A program made the translations under genes and the position numbers. A DNA stretch of 64,000 bases from Phyto melanocephala (taxonomy: Eukaryota; Arthropoda; Insecta; Diptera; Rhinophoridae). Positions 46,061 through 59,091 of this stretch are shown here, in pieces; the first letter of the stretch is position 1; every line of letters begins with the position of its first letter. The stretch is taken from positions 11,127,001 to 11,191,000 of the forward strand of contig OW799234.1 of assembly GCA_941918925.1 (NCBI GenBank). The letters are read 5' to 3'. The notes beneath the pieces were generated by a model. That model had not been told where the DNA came from and made no database searches. It was given only the letters and a program-made list of their open reading frames with translations.

Positions 46061-47049
46061 CCCTTCACCTGTGGTGCACAAGGGTATATATAGCCTTGTC
46101 ATTCCGTTTGTTATTTCTATAATTTTCATTTCCGACCCCATAAAGAATATGTTTTCTGAAAGCTTATGAATACAGGAGTCGATTAAGCCCTGACCGTCTG
46201 TCCGTGTGTTGTTTGAAATCAACTTTTAGAAACAACCATATGTTCCTCAGATCTGTGTATGGTATCAATCATTTGGAAATATCCGGGAATGAACCGCTAT
46301 TGAAACTCAGCACAATCGCCCAATAACTTTCTGAGATATGAGCAAATAAACACTGCCTCTGTTTTTTCCAATATTTTTACCACCAAAATTAAAATTTTTC
46401 AGCCATAGAATAATTTATAGGTACCTTTGCTACTATTTGTAGATATAATATGGGTTTAGAGATATTCGTGTAAATTTTTGGATAAATCGGGCTCTTATCG
46501 GTAAAGTTATAGGCAAAAAAATTTTTTTTAAATATATATTCTAAAAACTTACAAACGAAAATCAATTTTTTTCAGCTTCTGGATAACCGAGAGAGTCAAT
46601 ACTGGTATCAACTGAAAGAAATTGAGTAGCGCAATATAAGCACCATACAAAAAATTTAAATTGATGTTGGCCGCCACTACAAAATGGTGGACAATAAATT
46701 TATATATGGGTCCAATCTGGTGTTTTTAATTGTAGCATCTTGAACCCTCTCAATATTGGTATCAAATTAAAGGGCTTGACCAGTAGAATACAGTAAATTA
46801 TTCTTAAATGTAAAACCCAAGATGGCGTCTAAAAAAAATGGCGGATAAAATCTTTTTAAAACCCATCAATATGGGTATCAAATTAAAGGGCTTGACTAGT
46901 TGAATACACTTAACTACGTAAAAATTAAAAATCGAGGATGGCGTCGGAAAAAATAAAGAAAAAAGGGGTATAACATGAAATACCTATAAACATGATGGTG
47001 AAGGGTATTAGCAGATTCGGCACGGCCGAATATAACACTCTTACTTGTT
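46061..47049 (-). mobile_element. DINE-1-like repeat, full-length copy D
   Basis: About 1 kb from TATACCCTTCACCTGTGGTG (hairpin with CACAAGGGTATA) to GGTATTAGCAGATTCGGCAC then GGCCGAATATAACACTCTTA. It includes the leader CCGACCCCATAAAGAATAT, a short CCGTCTGTCCGTG tract, and three related blocks with GGTATCAA(A/C)T and AAAGGGCTTGAC (near 46600, 46760, 46875). It is the best full-length example of the copy C subfamily and lacks the long A/T spacer. Confidence 0.65.
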
Positions 47050-49330
47050 TTCTTTAAATTATGAATTAAACTGGAAGAGAAGTCTTCTGGCATTACCTGT
47101 AAAATTTTTAGGGTCCAGCAACATTTTTTAATACTTTTTTCGACCAACCTCAAACTCTACAAAGATTTGACAAGCATCTGAATTTAAGAATAATATTAGC
47201 ACCAACGGATTCAAATTTGTTTTTGTACAATCTCCAAAGGGATACTTGAACGTGCATGTAATGCCAATTGGTTACAACAAAATTGTTAGTGATACGCGTT
47301 GCTTTTTTGCTCTTTTTTGGAAACCTTTTTTATAACAAAACCCCGATAACCCATCCAAATGGAACAACTAAACCAGCAGACATAAAAAATACACACACAC
47401 CAAAATAAAAAGTAGCAACGACACACAGAAACATACATGGATGCTTGCAATGATACGTTTTGTAAAAATGGTGGTTTGATATGTGGAGGCTTAAACAAAT
47501 GGACATATTTTTTTTGTTAATTTTGTTGTTGTTGTGTACTTTCTCAATGTTACTGAATGTTAAACATAAATTTTAATTAAATATTTAAAAAGCCAAAGAA
47601 GTCCCCATTGAGTTAAACAAAAAAAAAAAGGAGAAACTGCTGGCGCACAATGGGGAGTACGAGCAGGTTACAAAAATTTACCCCAATACGAGACACACAG
47701 AAGGCCAAAAATAAAATGACATTTGGCAAAACGTAACGGTATATTTTTCAAATCATCAACGCTATACAAAAGGCAACGTAATATATTTATGCCGTTAGAC
47801 AGATTCACAAACAGATCTATGGCATTCGCAGCAAAACACAAACAAATATGTAAATATAATAGACTTAAAAGGAAGGTGCATAAATAACTGTTTCCCCAAA
47901 CTGTCAGTCTGTCTGTCTATAAGTCTGTCTGTACGTCTTGCTGTTTGTTTTATATTTTAAAATTTTACAAGTGAGTGTGTGTGAGTGCGTTTTTCATTCT
48001 TTTGTATTTGAGGATGTTGCGTGGTTTATTTTAAAGCATTTAAGAGGGTTGTTATTTTTTCTGCTAAAGAATAAAGTCAAAAATAGAAATGTTTTATTAC
48101 TCATATCTGTGTATTATTTAAAACTTCAAGTGCGTAAGTGGGGGGGTTTGTGCTGTGTAGTTTCAACCTTTTAAAAATTTCATTCGATTGCAATGAACAT
48201 TTTAACATTTTAACAATTTACCAAATGTTTGTATAACAATTAAAATTATGGTTGACATTGTTGCTGGCATTGGTTACAATTGGTTAAATAAGAGAAAAAC
48301 CCAAAAACAAATAATAAAAACCAAAACACACAAACAAGGCTATCAGATGTTTGTAGCAAATTTTAAACAAACAAAACTTTTTGCTCAAAAACTTGCTTAA
48401 AGCCCCATTAAGACATAACGACTTTCTACCTGCCTACCAACACTTTTAGTCCTTTATTTATGGCTGCCATCGGTCCAACTTAACCTAAAAAAACAAGTAA
48501 ACACACACGCGTACAGCAACACTAAATCCCTTAACTCAAATAAATATTTTGCATACTTTATGCAACCAGTAAAATATTTACTTAAAATTTAGTTTTTGTG
48601 TTTGTTTCTTCTGTTTCAAATCTCTTTGAGAATATTTATTGATATTGCTTTGCTGCTTTAAATATGTTGTTAGAAATACAATCGCCGAGTGGTAAGAGTT
48701 TTATATCATGTTTGCTTGAATATTTATTTGAAAGTATTTATGATTATTTTTATAACAGAGCACTTAAAACTTTCCACCTCGTTAGAAAATATTTACCCCT
48801 TAAGTCATGTAATTCTTCAATTCCAGTTTCTCATTTTTTATTTTTTTTGCTTTGCTTCCTTGGCAAAATTGCTGTGATTTAACTTTGGCGAAGTGAAGCA
48901 TAAACTTGAAGTTTTGTTTTATTTTCCTTTTTCTTCGTATTCTTTTTATTATTTCTTCCCACTAATATTTATTTTAATACCACCGCTGTGTATTTGAGTA
49001 GATGGTTTAAAGTATAAACTCAGGTTGAATGTTGTGCATGTATGTACACAAATTAATGTTGGGGAAGGGTAAGAGTTGTTTCTTGAAGGGCCAAAAATAA
49101 TTGTAGGCTTGTCCTTGAAAGACGAAATTAAAAAAAAATAAAAATATTTATAGCAAGTTTAAATGAAAACCCCTCAAGGAGATATTCTTCTGCCACTATT
49201 ATAAATATTAACAAGTCATCATTTAGACAGGCAAACATTTGGAAGGGAAACATTTTGTTTGATAGACAGGGACAGGTGGGCCCTTCCAAATATTTTCCTG
49301 TGTGAACGGGGACCAAGCATTGTATTCTAG
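47050..49330. other. Intergenic stretch, nothing firm
   Basis: Contains a GTCTGTCTGTC tract near 47905-47937. Short ORFs (47286, 47938, 48664, 49128) are low-complexity or lack a domain. Confidence 0.5.
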
Positions 49331-49339
49331 ACGCTTTAA

Positions 49340-49760
49340 CCTAAGAAAGCTTCATATTCATCTGCAGGTCAAATAACTACGCAATACGGATTGAAGTAAA
49401 GGATCCGAATATTTTATTTGAACGAATCACAAATGCTCTCAAAAGCTTTTATAACTGGACAAATAGGCTTAGACTCATTGCTAACTCGGATCAAATGGAA
49501 ATGGTTTTATTTTTTAGAAAGCTATCTCCCGGCAACATAATACGTTGGTGGAGTATTCGCGTCATGGTATTATTTCTAGTACGAGGTATGGAGGTGCTAC
49601 CAACTAGGAGAATCCTAAACCTCATGCATACAAAATTCATGAAGATTTGGATTCTAAAGGGGCACATAAGTCAAGCCAAAAAGGTTGCAGTAGAGCTTCC
49701 TGTACTCATTAAAGATAGATCTATCCATAATGGGAGCATTGCTAGACATTAGGATCTTTA
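49340..49760 (+). pseudogene. LINE relic: reverse transcriptase thumb fragment
   Basis: A plus-strand frame reads DPNILFERITNALKSFYNWT and NRLRLIANSDQMEMVLFFRK, matching the block after YADD in LINE reverse transcriptases (…L..aL..i..W....GL.lN..KTE.vLF.rk). After that the frame is broken and the YADD motif itself is not preserved. It is likely R1/LOA/Jockey-type. Confidence 0.55.
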
Positions 49761-50011
49761 ATGATTAGGCATAGAACAATCCTGAACCTCATATTTAAAG
49801 AGGTGTGCGAAACTAAGAAGCCGATAAGGCGCATGATTTGAGTGAAGTTAATTGAACTATTGAATCTTAAGCTAATAAGAGCATGCAAAAAGATATTAAT
49901 ATCTTTACTGATGTGGCATAGAAGAATCTTGTACCTCGAACTTAAAGAGGTTGGGGAGACTCAGATCACGAAGGACAAAGGATCACATGTCGACATGCAT
50001 TAAGTGTAAAT
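49761..50011. other. Stretch between LINE relic and minisatellite
   Basis: Two diverged GCATAGAA(C/G)AATC(T/C)TG-containing blocks (near 49765 and 49915) suggest a local duplication of about 150 bp. Confidence 0.4.
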
Positions 50012-50283
50012 GCTCAGTCTAATGAATGCTCCGTCTAACAAATGATCAGTCTAACGAATGCTCAGTCTAACGAATGCTCAGTCTAATGAATGCTCAGTTT
50101 AATGAATGAGCAGTCTAACGAATGCTCAGTCTAACGAATGCTCAGTTTAACGAATGCTCAGTCTAACGAATGCTCAATCTAACGAATGCTCAATCTTACG
50201 AATGCTCAGTCTAATGAATGCTCATTCTAACGAATGCTCAATCTTACGAATGCTCAGTCTAATGAATGCTTAGTCTAACGAAT
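50012..50283 (+). repeat. 16-bp minisatellite, 17 units
   Basis: The unit GCTCAGTCTAACGAAT is repeated 17 times head to tail with no spacer, and point variants alternate (TAATGAAT/TAACGAAT, CAATCTTACGAAT). Some variants recur together (units 11-13 and 14-16), suggesting a three-unit block was copied. Confidence 0.85.
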
Positions 50284-50998
50284 GCTCAACAAATGACTGT
50301 GCAATTAAGGGTTAATAATGTTAATTCGTTTTCTAGTACATATAAGCCTTATCTTTCAAACTTAGTCAATAAAAATTAAAGTCAAAGACTAGTTCTCCAT
50401 TGGAGTACACCGCATAATAATCACATCAAGAGTTGTTAGAGAGGAAATTTTAAAGACTATAGGCTTTCTGCTTAAGAGTAAAATACATAAATGCAGCATA
50501 ATACCGAGGAAGACGCACTGTTAATTCACGACTAAACATCTCTCAATTCCAATGTTCACCTCGTTCGAATAGTGAACATTTTTGCAGAAGACATTTTTCT
50601 AAAATACAAAGACAGTACTGCACTAATGTCTACAAATGAAATGTGAACACCTAGACAAAAGCTAATGAGATCCTTCCCTCAGTACTACCGAAGAAATAGG
50701 AAGATCCTTCCCTCAGTACTACCGAGCAAATAGAAAATAGTAAATTACTATGAGAAATATTTGCACAAAGCAGATCTATATAAGCGAATCGCAAATTGAG
50801 GACCCAACTGGAATCGGTTGCTACCATATTAGGATCCAGCTGAGAAACTACATTCATTTCCCGGATCACAATATTTTTTTCGGGTTAAGATTTTGGCTGC
50901 AGGTATGAACTCACGTAAGAGTCGTCAGTTGCTAGACATTTTAGTTGCTAGCAGCAGCGTGAGTTAGTTTATTTTAGTTTGTTATTTTTTATTTAGCT

Positions 50999-53311
50999 GA
51001 ATCAAACTCAATTATCAATCACTGGAAACACATCTAACGTCAATACCATGGAATCATACATTCTCAATCCCTACTGTGGATGAGCAGCTTGATTTTTTAC
51101 ACCATCACATTCAATATTTATATGATAAGTATGTATTGGTTAAAACTAAAACTATTAAAAATGAGAAACCATGGTTTTCTAATGAAATTAGATCTTTAAT
51201 CAATGAACGAAATAATGCGTATGCTAGATGGAAGAGATTTAAAACCACTGCCCTTTATAATAATTTTAAAATCTGCAGAAGAAATGTTAATCTTAAAATT
51301 AGAGTTGCAAAATCGAGGTTTTATGAAGAAAAGTTTCAATCAGCTATTTGCTCAAAAAAGAAATGGAGAGAAATTAAATTGATGGATATCGTTAGTAAAT
51401 GTAATAACACAGAAAGTACAATTGATGTTAATCAATTAAATTCAGAATTTGCCAACATACCAATGCCTGAAGCTAATATCAATTTTTACAACTGTGCTGA
51501 TGTCTTACCAAATGCTAATCTACAAAATATACCAAATTTCAATTTTATTCATGCTACGAGGGAGGATGTACTAAAATCTATTTTAAGCATAAACTCAAAT
51601 TCTGTAGGAGACGATAGTGTCCATCCAAAATTCATTAGATTGATATTATCACATATACTTCCACAGATTGAACATTTGGTTAACACAATAATAACAACAT
51701 CAAAATTTCTATTAATGTGGAAATGTGCAAAAATAATACCTGTTTGCAAACCTGACAAGAATTACCGTCCAATTGCAATACTACCATTTTTGTCAAAAGT
51801 TGTTGAAAGATTACTTCATGCGCAGATGACCCAATATTTGTGCGACAACAATCTGTTATCTGAAAGACAATCTGGTTTTAGACCTAAACATGGCTGTATT
51901 TCTACACTCATCGATGTTTCGGAGGAGTTACGTTCAAAAATGGACGATAATTTAGTATCATTTTTAGTTCTACTCGATCACTCTAAGGCATTTGATACCG
52001 TTGAACATAATATACTTTGTCAAAAATTGAAATACATGTGCCATTTTTCAGACACTGCCGTTAAATTACTTCACTCTTATCTATGTGGTAGAAGTCAATT
52101 GGTATATTCTGGTTCGGAAAAATCAAATAGTTGCTCAATGACTCGTGGTGTGCCACAAGGATCAATTCTTGGTCCACTATTATATACAATATACTCCAAT
52201 GACTTACCGTATAGACTTAACTACTGTGGAGTGCAGATGTACGCAGACGATGTACAACTTTTTATTAGCTGCTCGCCATCTAATATTAGTGAATGCATAA
52301 ATAAATTAAATCGCGATCTCGACAACGTACTTAAATGGGCGTCAACAAATGGTCTTTGTCTGAATGCAAAAAAGTCAAAGGCAATGATGATAAGTAAACA
52401 AAATGATTTAAGGTATGCTATACCACCAATAATCATTGGTTGTTCCACTATCCAACTTGTTGAAAGTGCCAAAAATCTGGGAGTAACTTTTAATAATAAC
52501 CTTTCATGGTAAAATCATGTTAATGCCATATGTGGAAAAGTACACACTATGCTCAGGAATCTTTGGATGACTCAGTATTTTACACCATTTGATATCCGTA
52601 TGTTGCTTGCCAAGACATATATACTACCAACACTAATGTATGGATGTGAATTGTTTTCAAGTTGCGACTTAATGAACAGGAATAAACTTAAGGTTGCTTA
52701 TAACAATGTTGCTAGATATGTTTACGGACGTTCAAGATATAGTAGAATATCTCAGTTTTCATATCAAATTTATAATGTTTCGTTCGAAAATCTGTTAAAA
52801 TGCCGTACACTATTATTTTTACATAAAATTATCTACACTCATCAACCAGCTTATCTTTACAGAAGGTTACAATTCTCAAGATCGAATAGAGGCTATAGAA
52901 TAAACTCCATTCGATTCCGTAAACTGATATCTGAGAGACATTTCTATGTAAATGCCATTCGTCTCTGGAACGAACTCCCATCTCTAATTCAAGTAATAAA
53001 CAATGCAAAGCACTTTAAATACGCAATTTTTACACACTTTGGATAAATAACAAAATAAATAAATAAGTTATACGTAAATAACATTATTTATAATATTTTT
53101 TGTGTACCTAACTATTTTTTATATATTTATATTTATTATTATTATTTTTTTTTTTTTTTATTCTCAATGTTTAATTTTATGATCTAGACAAAATCATTGT
53201 AAAATATTATTTTTTTTTTTGCCTTTATCTTCCCAGTACTATTAAATAAGATTGTATCTTGTTGTACTGTATTTTCCTTATAAATAAATAAATAAATAAA
53301 TAAATAAAATA
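50999..53311 (+). mobile_element. 5'-truncated non-LTR retrotransposon with RT, one stop codon
   Basis: The frame opens after a TGA at 50998 and runs IPWNHTFSIPTVDEQLDFLH onward. Reverse transcriptase blocks are in order: PIAILPFLSKVVERLL, SGFRPKHGCISTL, LVLLDHSKAFDTVEH (first Asp), RGVPQGSILGPLL, YADDVQLF (catalytic pair), NGLCLNAKKSKAMM, NLGVTFNNNLSW. A TAA at 52510-52512 interrupts SW-NHV, and the same frame then continues with NHVNAICGKVHTM to a stop at 53044-53046. There is no endonuclease domain (5' truncation) and no RNase H. The 3' UTR ends in (AAAT)n at about 53280-53308. RT blocks suggest the CR1/Kiri/Jockey part of the LINE tree. It is the least decayed transposon ORF here. Confidence 0.85.
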
Positions 53312-53810
53312 ACCTAGTTTTAGGTCAGGATTCTGTTTATTTTGAAACCATCAGTCAAATACAGCTTGCTGGCATAGATCTGGGACTTTATAAAATCTAA
53401 CCATAAAAATATATCAGGTTTGGGTTAGATAAGATCGAGAAGAGACGTTCTATAGACCATTTCAATGAGAGGAATACAGGTATTACAAATTACACCATAA
53501 GCTCAATTTATCTAAGGTTCGACTAGTGCCTCAATCAAATTGATTAGAGATTTCCAATCTAAAGGTCTAATATATTCCATGTTCGGCATATTGTCCACGA
53601 TAAAGTTATGGCTTAATATTCTCAAACGTAATGGAATGGCAATGACAGTTTTATAATATTTCCTCCTCTTCTTCTTATGCCTTGCATTTTTTTCTATGTG
53701 ATAGTACCACGCAAGAACACTCTTTATGAACTGCAATACTTAACCTTCTGGGTGCTGTCTTTCTTAAATTTAGAAACTTTTTCTTTGTTTTCTTGAGAGT
53801 TTTCTTTTAA
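53312..53810. other. Intergenic stretch, nothing firm
   Basis: No gene recognised; ORF at 53512-53736 has no domain. Confidence 0.5.
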
Positions 53811-54000
53811 GGGTACTCCAGTGGACTAGTCAGTAGTCGACTAGTTAGTAGTAGACTAGTTAGAAGTTGACTAGTGTGCGTTTGCGGGTTCGATTCCCAC
53901 CTGCTTCTCCTTCTCTTCTTTTCTATTCTATGCAGGTAGCATAAAAGGATCAATATGATGGTCCCAGCTGCACAACAGCTGCCTGTCAAACCTAACCTTC
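53811..54000 (+). mobile_element. tRNA-derived SINE, copy 3, expanded A-box region
   Basis: GGGTACTCCAGTGGACTAGT starts a tRNA-like head. The GACTAGT(C/T)AGTAG(T)-type motif occurs four times at a 15-base period (about 53824-53876) where other copies have one. It then continues GTGTGCGTTTGC and the exact B box GGGTTCGATTCCC. The body has GGATCAATATGATGG and CTGCACAACAGCTG; the tail is AAACCTAACCTT. Confidence 0.7.
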
Positions 54001-55049
54001 TCCTTAAGAGTTTCCGCATAGTATGTTTGTCACAAAATTTTACCACTTTCTAGACTGTTTATCGCCCTCGATTTAAAATCATTCTTTTTTCTACTTAAAA
54101 AAATTTTAAACTTTTATTTACAGTTGCCACTGGTCGTCCTACGAATAACCTATTTCTTGCACCTCATACAGCTGTACTTCAATAAACACCTGCGCCATAA
54201 AACAGCAACAATATTACTAAAAGGTTTTCACCTGATGACAACGACTCTTAACCAAGTGTAAATGAAAACTTCATTATAAAATGTTTTCATGTTGTAATCT
54301 TAAACTGTTTAATGCAAAACTACTCAAGCATTTATTGAGTTCAGTATGAAGCTTAAAGCAGATGTTGGCATTTATATCTACAACCTTGAGAATATTTGAA
54401 TTTTGCATTTTTTTTTAATTTATTTGAAAAGCAAATATTGACAGCTAAAATAAGATTAGAATTGTTAGAGAAATTAAAAACACAATTTAATTGTTGCCAG
54501 CGACAGTTCTACATAGAATGGCAGTTATTGATTTCTATTTCCCACTCCAAGTATTGGTGTCATTTTTGCATGGTGTGTGTTAGGGCAGATATGCAGCAGA
54601 ATGAGAAAAAGCAAAATGTATTGTTTTAATTAAACATTTTTCCATTGTTGCAATTCATATTGTACACAGTTCGTACTTACCAAAACTATGAATAGTAATA
54701 CAATACGAAACAACAACAACAACAAACTATAACAATTGTATGCTTGAAATGTTTTGTGTGTAGCACTACAATTCTGTGGAATTTTAAATGGAACAATGAT
54801 TGCACGTTCGAGTAGCATAAAGAAAAACCAAACTCTGGGTATTGTAATGCAATAAGGAAGTATTGTTGTTTTAGTTTTACTTTTTCCTCACCCACTCTAC
54901 TGAGCATACCTTTCCACTGCTATTAACTTCGTTTTTTAAAGAAAAAAAATTTAACAAGAACAATAGAAACAAAAAGTTTCTACAAGGGAAGTGAAGAAAG
55001 TGGAGTTGATTTTTTTATTTTAACCCAAATAACTAAATGCAACCAAAAA
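54001..55049. other. Intergenic stretch, nothing firm
   Basis: AT-rich; no element recognised. Confidence 0.5.
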
Positions 55050-56420
55050 GATCCTCTAAGCTGCTTTAAAAAAATAGAAACATTTTTAAAGCATTTTTGT
55101 GTCACAGATTAAAATCCATCAAATGAAAGAATATAAGAGCAAAAATTGTTGACACTTTTAGACAAAGCAACAACATAAAAAACAATTTTCTTTGTATGGA
55201 TTTTTCTATATTTAAGATTTAATTAAAAACTACTGGATTTACTTCTTTATATATTTCCCAAATAATCTTATAAAAAAGCTCTATTTCCAAAAATATCTGT
55301 TTTAAAAAGCTGTTTTCCTAAAAAAAAAAGGCCTTTTTATAGAAAAAATATAATTTTTTCTAAATACAGATCTTTCTTTAAAAGCGATTGTTCTAAAGAA
55401 TTATTTTTTTTTTCTTTAAAACGGCTTCTTTTGATAAAAGCTTTTCTGAAAAAAATAATTTTTTTTAGAAAAATCAATATTTTAAAAATCTATTTTTTTT
55501 TTTAATTTTTTTTATATTTTTCTAAAACAAAAGCTATTTTGCTTAAAGTTATTTTTTATTAAAAATGTTTTTTTATATAATAAATGAATGTTTTCGATAT
55601 TTTTAATTTATATAAACAGTTTTTTTCTATTGAGCTTGAGATCACTTTTCTTAATAAAAAATAATTTTTAAAATTGTAAAAACTTTACCTGAAGAAAAGC
55701 TACCCAATGTGGTAGCGAAATATCGGAAAATAAGATTAAAAACTATTTTTTATTAAGAAAAGTGATCTCAAGCTCAACAGAAAAAACTGTTTAAATCTTT
55801 TTTATTAAAAAAAAACTACAAATTTCAAAGGTATTTTCCTCATAAAATACTTTTTTTTAAAAGACTGTTTTTGAAAAAGCATTTCTTTAAAAAAAAAACT
55901 TTTCTGAAAATTTTTTTTATAAATTTCTAAATAAAATCTATTTTTCTTAAAAAATTATTTTTCTTAAAAAAAAGTTTATTTTTTAAAAAAAAAAATAATA
56001 ATAAAGCTATTTTCTTTAAAAAGCTCTCCAAAAAAAGAAATTATGTTTTATAAAATTTATTTTCTTAAAAAATTCCATTTTTAAAAAAGCTCTTTTAAAA
56101 AAAAAAAACTCATTCCTTTAAAAGCTCTTTTTCAAAAAGCTCTTTTTATAAAAAGCTCAATTTAAAAAAGCTCTATTCCTAAAAAAGCTCTTTTTATAAA
56201 AAGCTCAATTTAAAAAAGCTGAATTTAAAAAAAGCTCTTTTCTTAAAAAAGCTATTTTCTTAAAAAAGCTATTTAGCTATTAAGCTAAAGATATTTTTTT
56301 AAAAAGGATCTTTTCTTAAAAAGCTCTTTTGAAAAAGCTTTTTTCATAAAAAGAAGCGATTTTTCAATAAAAACAATTTTCTTAAGAAAAAAGCTATTAT
56401 TCTACTATTCTACTATTTCT
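55050..56420. repeat. Low-complexity A/T run with AAAAGCTCTTTT motifs
   Basis: Runs of A and T are broken by AGCTCTTTTT / AAAAAGCT motifs dozens of times with no fixed period, so it is cryptically repetitive. It surrounds the foldback at 55614-55792. Confidence 0.65.
55614..55792. mobile_element. Foldback element: 49-bp inverted arms around hammerhead-like core
   Basis: The left arm (55614-55663: AAACAGTTTTTTTCTATTGA, then GCTTGAGATCAC) and the right arm (55744-55792) are inverted copies with about one indel and one mismatch over 49 bases. The 80-base loop contains CTGAAGA (55689-55695), the hairpin GCTACC / GGTAGC (55699-55716) and GAAA (55717-55720) followed by TATC: a hammerhead-like core with palindromic ATAT in the stem III place. 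Stem I is partial. A shared GTGATCTCAAGCTCAAC block links it to the copy at 12.5 kb. Confidence 0.6.
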
Positions 56421-59091
56421 CATAAATTAAGTGCTGTTCTCAATCCATTCACAAGCTAGCTTTTTGTGATCCTACACACACGTTCGTCAAGAACTTTAAT
56501 TAACATATCTTGGTTGACAATCATAATAGTCACATTAGCAATTGCACATGACAATCATAGTTTTGTTTTAATAATATTTATATTTGTTTACAGTTTTAAG
56601 GGTAGTGGTTTTAAAATTATGTGATAAGATTTATGCGACAGTAATGGAGATGGGTACTAGGAATACAGCTGAATATAGTGCTCTTAAAACCTGTAGTACA
56701 CAAAATGTAAAAAGCCACATGCACATAAGGTTATGAAGTCACTAAAATGTTTAGCACTTTGGTCACATTTTTAAAGATAGTCGTAGTGGCTGCGTGCGGT
56801 AAGATTTTGATGCTACACGAAATGTATTCTAGTCCAAAAATCCAAACGAAACACATGTGGCCGAAGCGGATACATTAATGTTTTGTGATGACGTCAAAAT
56901 TACATCACAGCCACATGCGTATGTGCCTTTTTACATTTCATGTACTACAGGCTTAAATGTAGACCTTTAACTTTGCTACACAGGCAATTGATTCTTACTG
57001 TTGGTAGGCTATTACTTTATCAGTTTTATGGTATTATGTTCACTGAGTGTTGCAGTGATAAGGTGCAAACCTGCTGGTTTGGACATTCAATTTTATATTT
57101 AATTTTATGCAGTCATGTGTTATTTATGACCTAAAGTTTTATAATATTTATTTTCATCATTTTTTGCTCTTATTACCAATAAAACACTTAAACGTTACAA
57201 CATTAAATATTTTCGAAATGATACAAACGCAGTGAGTTTGAGCATAATTTTTGGTTTTTGTCTGCTTACTATTGTGTTGTTGTTGGTCAGTCAATTTAAT
57301 GGCTTTTTGTTGAATCAAACCCTTGCATGCCCATAGTGACATACAATTGCTCTCATAACACTTTAGAATCGGATGTGGGGGTGTGTGATGTAACTGTAAG
57401 TGCACATTTACTTTAACGCACACCCCCGTATGCAAATTAAAACCGGAAAGAAACACATACATGAATGCAAATGAATTTATTTAAATGTTGTTGTTGTTGG
57501 TGTTGTTTCTTTTTCATTTATTTGTATTGTCTGCAGATTTTTGGCCAATAAGATAAAGGTTTTGTATGAAATTTATTTTTTGTATGCTCCTGTGTGTCCT
57601 TATTACATTAAGTATGCATGTATGTCTAACACAGTGTGTGATGGCATATGAAGAAGTTTTTATTTTTTCTAATTTATGTCTCCTTTCAGAATAACAAATC
57701 TTCTTTTGTTCTCTTTTTTTAATAAATTGATAAACAAATGAGCATTTTGTACGGTATTATCAACATTAATTGTTAAGTCTTAAGAAACTCTATACTATTG
57801 CAATTAATTTGTTATCCTTAAGACATACACACGCTAACCCTTTTAACACAATTTTGCAGACAAGTTAAGCCAGTTTATTTGTTTAAGGTTTTAGCAGCAA
57901 CTACCAACAGCTAACAGATAAAGAAATAAAATGCTAAGCCATTTCATCTCTCATCAAATTAAGACATTAATTTTTTGGTTTTATTGTCTTATGCTGGCAA
58001 ATACATACATACATGCTGTCTTTATTAATATTTGTTCTTTTTTAATTTTTCCAAAAATAAAGTTTCATATTACAATCCTTTTTTTAAAGCCCTTGTATTT
58101 AACTCATACATACGTTTAGTTTACCAAAAGTAAGTATGTGCTTTACATTCGCCCTTCCTCGCAGTCACCAGTTGGTATTTGTTAAGCTGATTTGCTTGTA
58201 ATGAGCGGCACGCTCCTTTAGTCATCATAAACGAGTGCCAAGTCCATTTTTGTGCTGTATGTATGTGTGTGTAATATAGTTTTTATGCTTTTTGTGGCTA
58301 CCATGGTTTGCCAAATAGAAATTAATATGCCAACATACAAACATGTATTGACTAGCATTACACCACTCTCTCTCTCTCTCTCTCTCTTTCGCTCACTTTA
58401 CACCCCCACCATTCCTTTACTCTTATCAACTGTTATTTTTAAATACCCTTTCCATTACCTTGTGCTGTTGCTAGTTTTAAGCTCAATGACCTTTAGCCCA
58501 CTCTTCTCTACACTCTCATAATGCTGTTAAAGTATTTTGCTGAGGGAAGAAAAATGTTATAGTGAATTTGTTTACTTCGGATTGTATGACTGGCATTCAT
58601 TCTCTTAAGCTTTATGGCCAAGTGTCACTTTGATGTTTATTTTAATGTTGAGACTTTCAGACATTGCCACAAAAATAATTCGAGCATATTTTTATAGTCA
58701 TCTCGATTTACTGGCTGCCTGGCTGGCTTTCGTTTATACTAGTTTGTGGTGGTCTGTTGTGGGAGACTAATAATATTTACAGCTGGTACGTTATTAAGTG
58801 GGCTCTATACATAAATGTGTTATGTAGTTTTTGACGGTTCTAGTGGTTATGACAACCATAAAAATAATTGTAATTCCCTTTTTGTATTAAAGTTTCTTAA
58901 ATGTTATATGCTTTTTGCAATGGTTACATCTTTGTGATAAAATTCTACTTTTAAAGTAGAAAATAAATTGAAATTTGCGAATTATATTTGTGCTAGTTAT
59001 AAACAATCGTTTTTAAAATTTTAATGTTAAATATAATTTTTAATTTAATTTAATTCCACATAGAGCGCACAACATGCCAATTGAGCATACA
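56421..59091. other. Intergenic stretch, nothing firm
   Basis: (CT)n tract at about 58366-58388. ORFs at 56940, 57157, 57931 and 58252 have no domain. Confidence 0.5.

Noticed and set aside
50012..50283. CRISPR-like array
   Set aside because: The 16-bp units are directly adjacent with no spacers, in a eukaryotic genome; it is a minisatellite.
51549..52472. Minus-strand ORFs inside the LINE
   Set aside because: They are shadows of the reverse transcriptase frame on the plus strand.
53811..53916. Functional tRNA gene
   Set aside because: There is a B box and an A-box-like motif, but no cloverleaf forms and the sequence recurs with a SINE body and tail.
58252..58521. 89-residue plus-strand ORF with hydrophobic start
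   Set aside because: It crosses a (CT)n microsatellite that gives SLSLSL repeats; no other support.
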